A DNA stretch of 55,735 bases from a virus, in IMG/VR virus record IMGVR_UViG_3300044641_004056, positions 1 through 55,735 of that record. The stretch is one strand, 5' to 3'. The position numbers and the translations under genes were made by a program. The notes beneath the pieces are model-generated. The model was given only the letters and a program-made list of their open reading frames with translations, was not told the DNA's origin and did not search any database. The stretch's first letter is position 1; the number at the start of each line of letters is the position of its first letter. Of the stretch, positions 41,201 through 48,432 are shown piece by piece.

Positions 41201-44078
41201 TTAAGTAAGTAGATGGAGCCATAGCAACTAGCGCAGCATTTGCTGGATCCATAGAAGCTTGTTGGTTTAAAACATATCCTCCAAGAGGAACGTTTCCTAG
41301 TCTGTCATCATAGTTAACTGAAGAAGGGCCCGAAACCACAGTCTTGTTTGGTCCGAACGATTCTATGTCTCCACCAGTATTGAATCTAGGAGGCCTTGTT
41401 GTTTGAATGCTGTAAGGGGCGCCAAATGTTCTTATTCCTCGAAGCCTTCCGAACTCGTTCATTACGGCAGCATTTGCTTTTTTCTTATAAAGATCTCTTA
41501 GTGTAAATTGTCCATTTGCATCAACAACTGGTTGATCCATCATTGGAGCTCTTGTTAAATCTATTGTTCTTCCTCGGCCTGCTGCGTATGCAGTTACTGC
41601 AGCTCCCATGTCTGCCTCTATTTGTGCATTCAATGCAATTATTCTTGCTTTTGCTTGTTCGACTGTTATTTCTGCATTTCTCATTTGCTGAACTATTGCA
41701 GCTGATTGAGTTGCTGCACTATCTGCAAACCTTTGAGTTATAGGAAGTATATCGTCAAATGTGTCTAGTAGCTCTCTGCTTACCGTTCCGCCCATTGCAA
41801 TTGTTTTCTTTAAAGCTGCAATTTCTTGTTGGCTTTGCATTCCAAGTGTCGCCATTAATGCGTGGTGCTTTGCTGCTTCACCTGGAACAATTCCTGTAGA
41901 TATTCCTTTTATACTTGTTAGCCCTTCAACATTTGGAAGTCTATCATGCATATAAATTTGAGGAGTTCTTGATATTCCTCTATTTACTGGGACTGCTCCT
42001 GGAACTCCTCCAAATAGTGTTGCAGGATTGTTTGGGTCTCTTGGGTTAATATGAGACATAGCTCTAGTATTAGGGTCTCCAACATATGGATCGCTAGGAT
42101 CAACTACTCTTCTTCCAGCAATCATTATAGGTGCACCGCCAACTGTGCTTACTCCTGGATTTACTGGTATAGCATTTTTAGCTGATACTGCTTGAAGGCT
42201 CTGATAATCCAAAACAAGTTTTTGTAATGCGTTGTGAAGAACTTGGGCAGCTGCTGCATCTGAATAAAATGCAGTTTCAACCATTTCAGCTGCTTTTTGA
42301 GCAGCAATAATTTCTGGGGTAAGCATCTTCCAGCCATTGGCTTTCATAAAGAATGCTCTTAGCTGAACGATACCCTTAGTTATATATCCAAAGAAGTTTG
42401 CAAGAACACCAGTTAACATAATAAGTGGTCCAACTAATGCAGTAAATCCTGCTAAGAAAGTAAGAGCTTTTTTAATTGGGGCTGGCAAACCAGTAAAGAA
42501 ATCTAATATCTTAGTTGCTGCAGTTATAAGCTTAGTAGCTACACCTAAAAACTCTTCGCCGACATCTGCAAGCTCTGCTTTAAGACCTTCAATTGCTCTT
42601 TTATATTTACCCGATGCAGACTCGGTAATCATTTTTAATTCTCGAGTAGCAATATCTGCTAGCTCTCCAGTAGTTGCCTTCATTAAGTTCAAAACTTGAA
42701 GAGTCTGGCTTCCTTCTTTACCTAAGTTATTAAGCAATGCGCTCATTCTTGCAAACTGGAACTTTCCAAACATTTGCTCCATTGCTCGTGCTTTACTTAA
42801 TGGGTCCAACGAATCCAAAGCTTTTTGTAAATCCATGAGGAGTCCAGTAGTGTCTCCAGTATTTTTTGCAACCATCCCCATTACATCTATGCCAAAATCT
42901 GACATCATGCCAACAGTTTGCTTTGTTGGGTTAATGAGAGATGCTAAACCAGACTTAAGTGCATTAGCACCTTCTGATGCGTTAATACCACCCTCACGCA
43001 TTGCAGTTAGATAAAGAGCTAAGTCTTTAACATCTCCACCAAGTTGCTGAATTACTGGACCAGCCTTTGGAATTGCTTCTACCAAATCTCCTAGAGTTGT
43101 TGAAGTCTGGTTTTCGACTGCGTTCAAAAAGTTAATTGATTCTGTAAGTTCTTCAGTATTCTGTTTAAACGCTGTTTGAATAGATAGAGTTGCCTTCATT
43201 GCGTCTTGTCTATCAACTTCACCAAGTATGGATAGTCTTGTTGTTTCAGCAATAGAATCCAAAAGCTGATTGCCCATTTGGCCTGTAGCTGCAATATCAG
43301 CACCTAATGCAATAGTGTCTTTAAAAGATGCACCCATTGTTTTAGACAGAGTCTTTGCGGTCTCTACAACCTCTTCTCTAACTCTTTTTAACTCTGTTGC
43401 AGATGTTGCAGCTAATCCACCGTAAACTTTTGTAAGTCTTACTAGCTCTTGATCTGCCTCTCTAAAAGCTTTTCCTGCTGCCGATCCAAACATTGTAAGA
43501 GGAACTGTTAAACCAACAGTTAGCTGTCTACCAGCCCACTGAGTATTTTTACCCCAGTTAATTAAAGATCCTGCTCCTTCAGACAATGCACGATTCATGA
43601 TCTGCATTTCCATACGGGCTAACTTTCCACTATTTGCTATAGCATCTAGGCCTCTAGGAATCATAACGTTGTACTGCATTAAACCTTGAGCATTTCTGCC
43701 TAGCGGTTGCAGCACTGAATTCTGAAGCATTACCTGCTCTTTGGCAAGCTCCCTTATCATACCCTTTTGAGTTGTAGCATGTTCTCTAAATGTTGAGAAG
43801 TAGTTCCTAAGCTTTAATCTACCAGCATCTAGATTTTTACCGAACTTATCTACATCAGAATTAAGGTTTACGAAGTGGCTAGAATACTGACCGCTTCCAG
43901 TTAATGTATCTCTAAATAAGTTATTTGCTAATTTTGTAGAAGAAGATATAGCTCTGTTTGATGCAAGCAGCTCTCTTTGTAATTGTTGTAGACTGGCACT
44001 AGCCCTGTGTACTTCAGACACAAGGCTAGACAAGTCGGCTTTGGCGACTATACTCGTTACAATTTGTTCGTCAGCCAC
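32265..44078 (-). CDS. Giant multidomain tape-measure protein
   Basis: A 3937-residue tail tape measure, GTG start at 44078 with AGGAG. Residues 1-890: TP901-type core (TQWAGRQLTVGLTVPLTMFG; LPAPIKKALTFLAGFTALVG). Glycine-rich linkers (FNTGG, YNFGGQ, YNLGG, LNSGG, GYKNGG) at about 898, 1000, 1304, 1608, 2720, 3062 and 3310 separate modules. Residues 1304-1608: kinase-like domain (K1392, E1403, D1478, N1483, D1491). About 2070-2130: hydrophobic segments. About 2326-2466: coiled coil. About 2850-3000: CHAP domain (C2905, H2981). About 3110-3220: second CHAP (C3134, H3197). About 3560-3680: metallopeptidase (HELGH 3619-3623, later ETYAD). It sets tail length and probably breaches the cell wall. 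Core is certain; kinase is inference. Confidence 0.9.
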   Translation of the reverse strand: MADEQIVTSIVAKADLSSLVSEVHRASASLQQLQRELLASNRAISSSTKLANNLFRDTLTGSGQYSSHFVNLNSDVDKFGKNLDAGRLKLRNYFSTFREHATTQKGMIRELAKEQVMLQNSVLQPLGRNAQGLMQYNVMIPRGLDAIANSGKLARMEMQIMNRALSEGAGSLINWGKNTQWAGRQLTVGLTVPLTMFGSAAGKAFREADQELVRLTKVYGGLAATSATELKRVREEVVETAKTLSKTMGASFKDTIALGADIAATGQMGNQLLDSIAETTRLSILGEVDRQDAMKATLSIQTAFKQNTEELTESINFLNAVENQTSTTLGDLVEAIPKAGPVIQQLGGDVKDLALYLTAMREGGINASEGANALKSGLASLINPTKQTVGMMSDFGIDVMGMVAKNTGDTTGLLMDLQKALDSLDPLSKARAMEQMFGKFQFARMSALLNNLGKEGSQTLQVLNLMKATTGELADIATRELKMITESASGKYKRAIEGLKAELADVGEEFLGVATKLITAATKILDFFTGLPAPIKKALTFLAGFTALVGPLIMLTGVLANFFGYITKGIVQLRAFFMKANGWKMLTPEIIAAQKAAEMVETAFYSDAAAAQVLHNALQKLVLDYQSLQAVSAKNAIPVNPGVSTVGGAPIMIAGRRVVDPSDPYVGDPNTRAMSHINPRDPNNPATLFGGVPGAVPVNRGISRTPQIYMHDRLPNVEGLTSIKGISTGIVPGEAAKHHALMATLGMQSQQEIAALKKTIAMGGTVSRELLDTFDDILPITQRFADSAATQSAAIVQQMRNAEITVEQAKARIIALNAQIEADMGAAVTAYAAGRGRTIDLTRAPMMDQPVVDANGQFTLRDLYKKKANAAVMNEFGRLRGIRTFGAPYSIQTTRPPRFNTGGDIESFGPNKTVVSGPSSVNYDDRLGNVPLGGYVLNQQASMDPANAALVAMAPSTYLNDGGSITAALTPREVVFGPQIQRMPELYAAVDAANSGYNFGGQIMNGVTGYGKKTANTPGSKMDERLFKKQYKEYLRFINNPRYEDDMRVRMIMLDAAELSYTAKMPMDKAIQTATSNFDSAKMQSGGSDEQFVKLRIKQVQDLEKKHPALKVKNAKTAEISSSKALNYNLNKVRDAMLRDQRFAGVHDLISAVSPTTFKNKKGMPIIQGLHDRAHFRRRGSLGYMTSGYMGLAAVLPSGINNIMSRLETLGLSRDVLNLNAADARENFALALKRTGMDKFATVDDLYAAVMDDGKFKTRAQIESGTVVRANRKQRNSWSMFLEAAATRQRWIPGRPPRLVPAGYNLGGMIPGGSISRGRLNYGNLPTLLRLLTPTQQLKVLQHARTMSFTGRSPYPEASYSHIISESTGRSFPVPGVGGVYDDQQKNRVFFKAVPNEKSLVAETRGTDIGRILGLITPVQTRKTIRNPLDPTGKSKFRGAESPYDEGFINPNTSVPGKFSQDEALDQLIASLIFGNKDLSRANVHGRRLADVSNAGVLAKASMNDDYAKTMPSMEEMAMINLLQVKGGARKDFARDTAPIIGQMTPRQYGAAIKKKMEAAYPELKRYILAIPKKERKPYLALLERFEAGMDVNWAKYHSMHANPKYLNSGGPVGGPVRSGRYAYGKKGNPAARAAQERARAERAASYNQRSGSSYTATDNPQMQVARVPYVGGTGVRGNAYTGVPTASMARTVSTMRLAQFPYMNMPTMPMNIPGIGNTAAISQAFKDLSMSISRGVTTLRYGLKTSGTHHYQAYKESAMSMIAASQKFATGMVAASKSLGTALQSGASAIAARASAFRNSVIQEQNAYAARHYPAGMVPPQGFMGPGYIGRYKDRGDGVQSRKVGSLGFRKTEYLVNNASTGGQAVSMSAAQARAAGVQVPQRQGMGMGMGMGIGMAGSMAGMTLMGKEKVNILGREMSGMSAGMGVMAASSILPFLPLTKFLTAAKAGAIGLGKGLKTIQMGALTLTKIFAGVMRFVKGFGPIGILITIATAAFKLYKHFKDESQDATMGLSLTSRAAEEAGVKYFNLKEQMQGYLDKAEAVRAAGQAAKNNGIGMPGLPQSVEDIKKAKEEGKGLKDLIESINRSASPEESKRLLTSTKAQFIAGGMSVEEANRKIYGALLNSKKSMEAFDLLGNSAFGKITDKSTAAEYAVGNLINTINRGSGMVDWGKEIAAGFEGLIGTFEAARAGLVGTKDEMGNVIDEYRAYEMVMSSSEKMYPGFNDAIGSEVYENLAKTQPILAGISNEADSLKGILAKYALFTDQIGIDLSKIDSGLAIRLAGFTEAIGSGIAQLTKAGDSATTFGTVGSALEKLKKTIGSVSAATQRSAAAAQRSAQDELKLIAKKIKLIDDEKNKKLEALRATQEASNYALELQKLQIEYADAVSRGDMARANQAKLDIDQLTLNRQSELAQKAIEDAANAAKAPLEKKSERIQEASDKKAVALQNAQDRAAIAQEIASKLTTFQQQYNDLTQRAVQSQFLPDEERVAEENKIKDSLVALIKEIQVAGTGNTALAKVVRDGFSKYFDKDGKAVATTVTTKPTGSPTGFDKNGKPIYDTTTTISPNILNQFNRDVAAVANIAEDITGGTTLDRLRIALLKALGFKDKSEGISAFSTGVTANRNTLGKKGQKGVAETITNQITGDKEYLQEGFYSASPASFKGGGRNLQPGTILEVGPNGSIMALSMGSAGVKKSGSIRIESIDRNASPPVLVWTVNKAAGGHITGPGTGTSDSIPAMLSHGEYVVKASSVAKYGVRTLDAINTQKFHKGGPVNHAHLPDGTLAPSRISLGDNRYVPVMPTGTLWKKGMDEFYSPPTKDYGISDIKSPMGSLRRFLDIARSQIGSGHNYRLHDRMTPDGGFGSQQAGAVPGDDRFFDSGMSDTNKFNIWGNKKFGIGNDVTWWCGQFVAWVAEKAGVEISDKMHSAWQATQQYKKKGVFNDLTKKNNYKNIKVGDLAWFDYQQRESRNETRLIRDGIPDHASIVSRVGKDIIDVIGWYGDGDEVKETGYNIRSLDLFGSVSPTFKKPQPIKLSPIDPNLQPNTVPMQPSDTSTATVPGFAKGGLMFASGGPVIHKKPDPSMNRIKPDGKLSTMITAAESMVGYKEGKEDNDTFFGKWQNDRDSAINSRFISWCGAFMNWVASAAGVPLDNMVYTPAGAQKFKAKGDYHTEGPQVGDMAFFNYDYDNNKPGKDRIQHIGLVRRILSDTKLQTIEGNTSEVAPPLVFPKGYEAKEYYDEDRVNRIRDGVFRRERLYNHPGASIVGFGRPKYKGETTLGGLLINSGGTPAIQNIGKDPHSLYTAALGYADGGLVPGYKNGGLFGGLKNKVSSYFNQFGKNTEAVDKAPGTRKYTEGILKGIFRNIPIISQFQKVPGFKSVENFVYDSVGKPIEEIIAGSGTKGDYAWTALNFVPGSSLVKGGKGLKGAGTIAKASIMETVERAQNTLPLLKSFNPFKYSSIKAAQKGNLPLEIFDNTVLFPKLLNKLMDGGALAPTLAKEKYGEIIRQLRSATETFTRGIGGVPDSPWITTAIEKGTGITIDTPKQLSKAHMLSKQLADGSSKGLKALLERSQAYLTPNADNPAFYQHLGLGLHMPDLKLRSDGLGGMSTHRHAKPTTLLHELGHRDQSLIGKIEDLGRLLAAYGLENVSRGGVSETYADLFSHRAIKTLRDKVPGRESLMSRWDKGKAYNISGSSSNPIESASLLLDNLYSTLYMGMHGRASQVTSSWMETSAAMMKIFEPKAAGPQSEIYLGIGEFLKSHNIIGGSDNFEALADLARNLGWEDIIPKAGAVKKPNILTSILSKMPPLGLIPSSINTLGDKTDIDMSKIMEAIGKMLTAPGQNDKPGSMMNLPRFEAGINMVPADMLALIHKNEAVIPANMNPFNPNATTSAIASGSVYNISVELNGTNVTAQDVATQIHREMKLKEMAAGVNRRVGP

Positions 44079-44745
44079 TAATTACTCCTAGAGTATCCTA
44101 ACCCTGCTCCAACTCCAAACCCAGCTTGCGCTGCCAAAGGCCCTTGTAATCCAACAACATCATCTGCTGATGCATTTATTCCAAGTGCTCTTCTTTGGAT
44201 ATCTTCAAAGGTAGAACCTTTTTTTTCTTCTTCTACATCATCATCTAATTGTATACCTTTTAGTGATGCTGCGAATCTTCTTTGGTTATGCTCTTTCTCG
44301 TTTATCGCTGTTATGGTTTGAACCAATTCTGGCATCGATAAATTTTCTTCTAGCTCTTCGTAATTCTTCCAGTGTCCTAGAAGAAATACTTGGCCTTCTA
44401 AAGCGGCTAAATCTAGTTCTGACCAGCCAGTACCGCTGCCGCTATCAGGTTTGGGTCGTCCATCTTAATTCCTCCGCAAACCTCAAGAATGCGGTTAATT
44501 GTTGGAACATCTAATGCTTCTTCAAGCTTGTCCATATCCTTAACAAGATCTGGTAGTTGAACTTCTAATGCTACTCCGCATGCTTCAACTAAAATTCCAA
44601 GTGTAGCAGTTTCATCTTCTGCATCTTGTACTTTCTTAATTACTTCCATGAACTTACGTAGTTGCTTGATTGATAATGGCTTGAGCTTTACTTTAGCTCC
44701 GCTTTGTAGTTCAATCTCTTCTACGTCATATACTGTTGTTGCCAT
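44078..44745 (-). CDS. Tail assembly chaperone gpGT-like fusion (-1 frameshift product)
   Basis: The upstream frame from 44745 is read through AAC at 44449, then ribosomes slip back one base on CCCAAAC and continue in the second frame to 44078, giving 222 residues. The second frame is open without a start from just after a TAA near 44464 and continues GWSELDLAALEGQVFLLGHW, then MPELVQTITAINEKEHNQRR. This G-GT arrangement just before the tape measure is nearly universal in long-tailed phages. The GT product recruits the tail-tube subunit onto the tape measure. The ATG at 44335 in the second frame is probably not used as a start. Confidence 0.86.
44413..44745 (-). CDS. Tail assembly chaperone gpG-like protein
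   Basis: A 110-residue helical protein with KPLSIKQLRKFMEVIKKV and DVPTINRILEVCGGIKMDDPNL, similar in plan to siphovirus tail chaperones: about 100 residues, acidic, ends soon after the slippery site. GAGGAGG lies 5 bases before the ATG. The stop TAG is at 44413-44415. Produced in excess over the frameshifted form, it is expected to coat the tape measure before tube assembly and is absent from the virion. Confidence 0.86.
   Translation of the reverse strand: MATTVYDVEEIELQSGAKVKLKPLSIKQLRKFMEVIKKVQDAEDETATLGILVEACGVALEVQLPDLVKDMDKLEEALDVPTINRILEVCGGIKMDDPNLIAAAVLAGQN
44449..44455 (-). other. Programmed -1 frameshift site CCCAAAC
   Basis: The heptamer C CCA AAC is in the correct X-XXY-YYZ phase of the upstream chaperone frame. 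After slippage the P-site CCA re-pairs with CCC and the A-site AAC with AAA. It lies 34 bases upstream of the zero-frame stop, and the downstream -1 frame is open across that stop. Confidence 0.85.
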
Positions 44746-44773
44746 TTTATCCTCCTCAAGGATCGTCTAAATT

Positions 44774-44802
44774 ATTATAGCATAACCATTATACGGATAC
44801 AA
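44774..44802 (-). promoter_or_regulatory. Extended -10 promoter before the chaperone/tape-measure genes
   Basis: Minus strand: -35 TTGTAT (44797-44802), 17-base spacer, -10 TATAAT (44774-44779) with TG two bases upstream. It starts immediately after the hairpin at 44806-44833, so transcription is reset between the tail tube and the chaperones. Confidence 0.6.
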
Positions 44803-44805
44803 CAC

Positions 44806-44833
44806 CAAAGCCCTCAATTTCTTGAGGGCTTTG
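44806..44833 (-). terminator. Hairpin after the major tail protein gene
   Basis: A perfect 12-bp stem CAAAGCCCTCAA/TTGAGGGCTTTG with a GAAA tetraloop on the transcript. There is little U-run after it (GTGTTGTAT), so it may be a partial terminator or an mRNA-stabilising 3' end for the abundant tail-tube message. Confidence 0.75.
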
Positions 44834-44852
44834 ATATTAATTATTAATATAA

Positions 44853-45605
44853 TTAAGCTACTAGAATGCGGTCAATAATCTTACCGTATTCTGAACCAAC
44901 GTGGGCTGTATCGCCTGATGGTAGAAGACGGAATGTTACTGGGAATGTTGTTGCTGCTGTGCGAGCCAAAGAGAACTGTGACTGCTCAACAGAAAGAACG
45001 CGACGTGCATAATATACACGCTCAGTAGCTGAAGCTCCTGTAGTTGGAGCTTGTCCAACTGCAATTAGTTGACGCTCTGTTGGAGCTGCACCAAGTGCAC
45101 CTGCTTCAATACCGAGTGTGTCTACCTGAGCCAAACCTGATCCTACGTTTTCTGCAAGAGTGCTTGACTTCTGTCCAAATACTGCTAGAATATTTTCTAG
45201 TGTACCTTCTGCCATTTCTGTTGAAATTTGAACCTGCATAGCAGATTTAAATAGCTTAGCTGTATCTAGCAACTGGTCAACAGTTACTGAATCGAATGTT
45301 GGCTGGTAGCTGATCTGAAGACCATTGTTTGTAAAACCTACGTTACGGTATGCTGCTGCATCCGCTCCGCCTGCTGTATTTACATCTAGTGTGTTAAGTG
45401 TTTTCCAATATTCTACACCTGAAGCAAACGCTGGAACCTTTGTAGATGGTCCTGTTGTTGCTGGTGATACTATTGCTGTTCCTGTCTTTACTGCTCCTGC
45501 TTCCATATCTGTTACGTATCCAGGTGTTGTGGAATCGTTTACAGACAAGAATAGAGGTGATGCACCGACAAGAATATTTTTTGCATTTCCGACATTTTGT
45601 GCCAT
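44853..45605 (-). CDS. Major tail (tube) protein
   Basis: A 250-residue protein, Ala/Thr/Gly-rich, with a strong AAGGAG. The plan MAQNVGNAKNILVGASPLFL, LQISYQPTFDSVTVDQLLDT and the C-terminal TFPVTFRLLPSG is typical of major tail proteins of actinophages. Position after the tail terminator and before the chaperone pair, its own promoter and the strong hairpin fit an abundant structural protein. It polymerises around the tape measure to make the tube. Confidence 0.85.
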   Translation of the reverse strand: MAQNVGNAKNILVGASPLFLSVNDSTTPGYVTDMEAGAVKTGTAIVSPATTGPSTKVPAFASGVEYWKTLNTLDVNTAGGADAAAYRNVGFTNNGLQISYQPTFDSVTVDQLLDTAKLFKSAMQVQISTEMAEGTLENILAVFGQKSSTLAENVGSGLAQVDTLGIEAGALGAAPTERQLIAVGQAPTTGASATERVYYARRVLSVEQSQFSLARTAATTFPVTFRLLPSGDTAHVGSEYGKIIDRILVA

Positions 45606-45674
45606 TGTTATTTCTCCTTCATTTCATGAAATTAATATATATATTTGGCTGGCTAGGCCCTTTCCTCTGTTCTA

Positions 45675-45703
45675 ATTTTACTCTACTAGTATAAAAAAGG
45701 CAA
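45675..45703 (-). promoter_or_regulatory. Promoter of the major tail protein gene
   Basis: Minus strand: -35 TTGCCT (45698-45703), 17-base spacer, -10 TAAAAT (45675-45680). The surrounding ATTTGCCTTTTTTATAC is nearly the same as the sequence at the promoter before the capsid protease gene (51341-51357), suggesting a shared late-promoter motif. Confidence 0.5.
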
Positions 45704-45704
45704 A

Positions 45705-46241
45705 TTAAGCAAATCTGCCCTGACCATCAGTTATCCTAGAGTATTTTACCTCTAATATTACATCTGAGGAGTAGAATCCTTGTATTTCTTCTGAGGGTGA
45801 TGTAGATGATATATCTGCTATATGTATGCTATGGAACTTAAATTTATCTGATATTCCAGAATCCTTTATAATATTTAAAGGAGATGCCCATCTATTTATA
45901 TCTTTTGCAGACTCATCCATTCTTCTAAATTCGTCCGTTAAGAAGTTTCTTATCTCAACAATATCAAGTAGGTCTGGTGAATATAGGGTTAACAGTATTT
46001 GTTCGCAGCATACCATCCAGTTGTTCTCATAAGACATTCCTATCTTATCGTAAATTATATGCTTCTTCCCGCTTAAAAATTGATTCATTTCTGGTTGTTG
46101 CTGGACTGGCAATATCGGAATTAAAGATTCACCCAGATTGTCTGAATAGTAATCCTCTTCATCAAATATACCCAGTTCTATGAGCCTGGTCCATAAAAAT
46201 TTTCTTAGTTGAAACATTACATCTAGTTTATAATTAGCCAT
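45705..46241 (-). CDS. Probable tail terminator protein
   Basis: A 178-residue protein in the usual tail-terminator place just before the major tail protein. The helix MFQLRKFLWTRLIELG, IIYDKIGMSYENNWMVCCEQ and the C-terminal FYSSDVILEVKYSRI strand are in keeping with the alpha/beta fold of these proteins. The start at 46241 has GAGG 7 bases upstream; a longer frame reaching 46286 would overlap the previous gene more. It caps tail growth. Assignment mainly from position. Confidence 0.65.
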   Translation of the reverse strand: MANYKLDVMFQLRKFLWTRLIELGIFDEEDYYSDNLGESLIPILPVQQQPEMNQFLSGKKHIIYDKIGMSYENNWMVCCEQILLTLYSPDLLDIVEIRNFLTDEFRRMDESAKDINRWASPLNIIKDSGISDKFKFHSIHIADISSTSPSEEIQGFYSSDVILEVKYSRITDGQGRFA

Positions 46242-47025
46242 GAGCCAACCTCGCAAATGCTGCTGATGTGGCAGCGTCCGCTTCATTTGCTAATTGATTT
46301 GCAGAGAAGCTATATTTTACTGTCCTAACTTGTGCTGGAACCCCTAGGGCTCTAGATAATGATGAATTAAAAAGTCTTTGAAATCCCGATTTTTTTATAG
46401 ACATGTTTACTAGTTGCCCAGTAAAGAAATACTTGTAGGCAGAAAAGAAAGAATTTTTAACTCCAGCTCCGCCTGGTTTTCTAACAGTAACAGACTGGCC
46501 TTTTGGCATAAAAACCGTATATCCATTTACATCAAACACTAATCTCTCTGAGAATCTAGGTGCAATAATTACAGTCTTTCCATCTTCCATGACAGAAGCT
46601 TTTTTTACAAATACATGTTTATTGTTAGAATTTTCAGATGGTACAAATGACTTGGAATCAATTAGCTCATAATTAACCTTTAATGAAAGGCCATCTGCTG
46701 GCAACTTATTTAACTTAAATAGCCTAGCCTCATCCTGGCCAATTCTACCCCATTCATAAACATGGTGAAAAGACTTTGGAGATGTTCTCGCTTTTGCATC
46801 TACATAATCTCCAAAATCAACTTCAAGTTGATCGAAGATTACATTTCTAAATGCAGATTGGAATTGAGGATTAGATGCTAATCTTGCCATAACATTTGTT
46901 TTATAAAATAGGGCTGCAGATATTTGTGCGACAGTGCTGTCCCTTATTGAGCCGACAGCTGGCTTCTTAGACATTAAATTGACTAGACCGCTTGCTGCTC
47001 TAATTGCTAAAATTTCAGATGCCAA
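46234..47025 (-). CDS. Neck / tail-completion structural protein
   Basis: A 263-residue protein (if the TTG at 47025 is the start, with GGAG 10 bases upstream; a TTG at 47067 would give 277 residues but overlaps the previous gene by 53 bases). It is basic with many Ser/Asn and includes FRNVIFDQLEVDFGDYVDAKARTSP. Genes here usually encode neck or head-tail completion proteins. No clear family. Confidence 0.6.
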   Translation of the reverse strand: MASEILAIRAASGLVNLMSKKPAVGSIRDSTVAQISAALFYKTNVMARLASNPQFQSAFRNVIFDQLEVDFGDYVDAKARTSPKSFHHVYEWGRIGQDEARLFKLNKLPADGLSLKVNYELIDSKSFVPSENSNNKHVFVKKASVMEDGKTVIIAPRFSERLVFDVNGYTVFMPKGQSVTVRKPGGAGVKNSFFSAYKYFFTGQLVNMSIKKSGFQRLFNSSLSRALGVPAQVRTVKYSFSANQLANEADAATSAAFARLAHG

Positions 47026-47440
47026 TTTGCTGATTCTCCGCTCTTTGTAGTGATGAGTTATATCCAACTACATTTCCAAATGGTTCTGCTATTGGGGTTG
47101 TTCCTACAACATCAAACACTGTATCCGTATCGTTTGGATAATTAAGCTCATACCAAATTGGCTTGCCATTGACATCAACAATATTCTTAACCTTATCTCT
47201 AGCAGTTAGCCTTTCAGATGTTCTGACCTCTATGTATTGGTTATTTGAATATTTGTTTGAAAACTTTTGATTGTCATTTGATCTATTTCGGCTTTCGGTA
47301 ATTACTCCTCTGGCATAGCAATCTATTGTTTTTATATAAGAAAACTCTCTAACCATTGCACCAGTATTTGGGTCTTGCCGTTCAGATTGACGATAGACAT
47401 CCATTTTCATGGCCATTAAACCATCAATTAAATCAAACAT
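47015..47440 (-). CDS. Head closure / head-tail connector protein
   Basis: A 141-residue beta-rich protein. MKMDVYRQSERQDPNTGAMV and later RDKVKNIVDVNGKPIWYEL match the plan of head-closure connectors of the SPP1 gp16/HK97 gp7 kind, which start with a short strand and turn and carry a D.V..v.g..Y.V-like core. The ATG overlaps the previous stop (TAATG). Confidence 0.68.
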   Translation of the reverse strand: MFDLIDGLMAMKMDVYRQSERQDPNTGAMVREFSYIKTIDCYARGVITESRNRSNDNQKFSNKYSNNQYIEVRTSERLTARDKVKNIVDVNGKPIWYELNYPNDTDTVFDVVGTTPIAEPFGNVVGYNSSLQRAENQQIGI

Positions 47441-48423
47441 TACACAAGCACCATCTGAGTTATAACGTAATCTGATAGAAGCTTATCTACGTAAGAAGAT
47501 CCTGTGCCGCCAAAAGCTTCAGAAGAATATTCAAAATCCCAGTCTGTTGTAGATATCTTCTTAACATATCGCTCTCTCCATACACGGTCTTTTGCAAAAT
47601 ACATCTTCATTAGCTCAACTGCTGCGTCTCTGATTTCATTTGGAACGTAATCCCAACCAAATCTTGCATGAACTTTATATGACTTAGACCTTCTAAAAAT
47701 ATTTGGAGACGAGTCATTGATAGAAGGAGGAACCATTCCGTTTGCAATATATACGTCGTTATCCACTGATGATACCTGGTTTGCTCTTATTCCAAATCCG
47801 CTTACTGTATTCTCAACAGATATTCCAAGGTTATTTATGCTATTAAGATTATCTATGAGCAGCTCGTCATTTGCATAAAGACTGTGAAGAGTATTTATTT
47901 TACTAGGCAATGGTAGTGTATCTGAATCACTTCCTACTGTAAAGAAATACTGATCGTACAGATAAAATTTCTGTCCAGTGTGTCCTTCAATTATGTTTCT
48001 TGCGTATCTTTCCGCTAACTTTAATTCTTGATGTGTTTTATGACTTGGATCATTTGAATCTGATCCTAGACCCATCTCTTGCGCTGCTTCCTGCAAATCT
48101 ACGTAGGGAGTAACTATATCGAGATAAGTTGTATTTGAATAAGATACTGAGTTATATTGCCAATCCCATACTAACTTAAACTTTCTGTTTCTTGTTGTAT
48201 GCTGTATGGGTAGGTAGACGCTAAATGATCCTTGGTCTACTTCACTAGCCTCTGCTGTAACAGTAGCAATAATTGTTGAAGGACTAATTTGCGGAGAGAC
48301 AACTGGGTCACCAGTTATATCATAAAATTTTACGATTACTGATGCGGTAGGCGTAACTGCTTCACCTTTTACGTAAAGTTTTGTTGTTGCTGCCGTACTT
48401 GTATTCTGGTATATCTCTGCCAT
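47440..48423 (-). CDS. Head-tail adaptor protein with N-terminal beta domain
   Basis: A 327-residue protein. Residues 1-110 form an Ig-like beta domain (VIVKFYDITGDPV, RKFKLVWDWQYNSVSY). Residues about 115-290 have the helical connector plan of HK97 gp6-type adaptors (LKLAERYARNIIEGHTGQKFYLYDQ, EIRDAAVELMKMYFAKD). Such adaptors sit on the portal. Start without good SD. Confidence 0.7.
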   Translation of the reverse strand: MAEIYQNTSTAATTKLYVKGEAVTPTASVIVKFYDITGDPVVSPQISPSTIIATVTAEASEVDQGSFSVYLPIQHTTRNRKFKLVWDWQYNSVSYSNTTYLDIVTPYVDLQEAAQEMGLGSDSNDPSHKTHQELKLAERYARNIIEGHTGQKFYLYDQYFFTVGSDSDTLPLPSKINTLHSLYANDELLIDNLNSINNLGISVENTVSGFGIRANQVSSVDNDVYIANGMVPPSINDSSPNIFRRSKSYKVHARFGWDYVPNEIRDAAVELMKMYFAKDRVWRERYVKKISTTDWDFEYSSEAFGGTGSSYVDKLLSDYVITQMVLV

Positions 48424-48432
48424 GTGTTAGGC

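Noticed and set aside
44078-44335. Stand-alone 85-residue gene before the tape measure
   Set aside because: The frame extends upstream across the chaperone stop and is joined by the CCCAAAC frameshift, so it is better read as the second half of the fusion.
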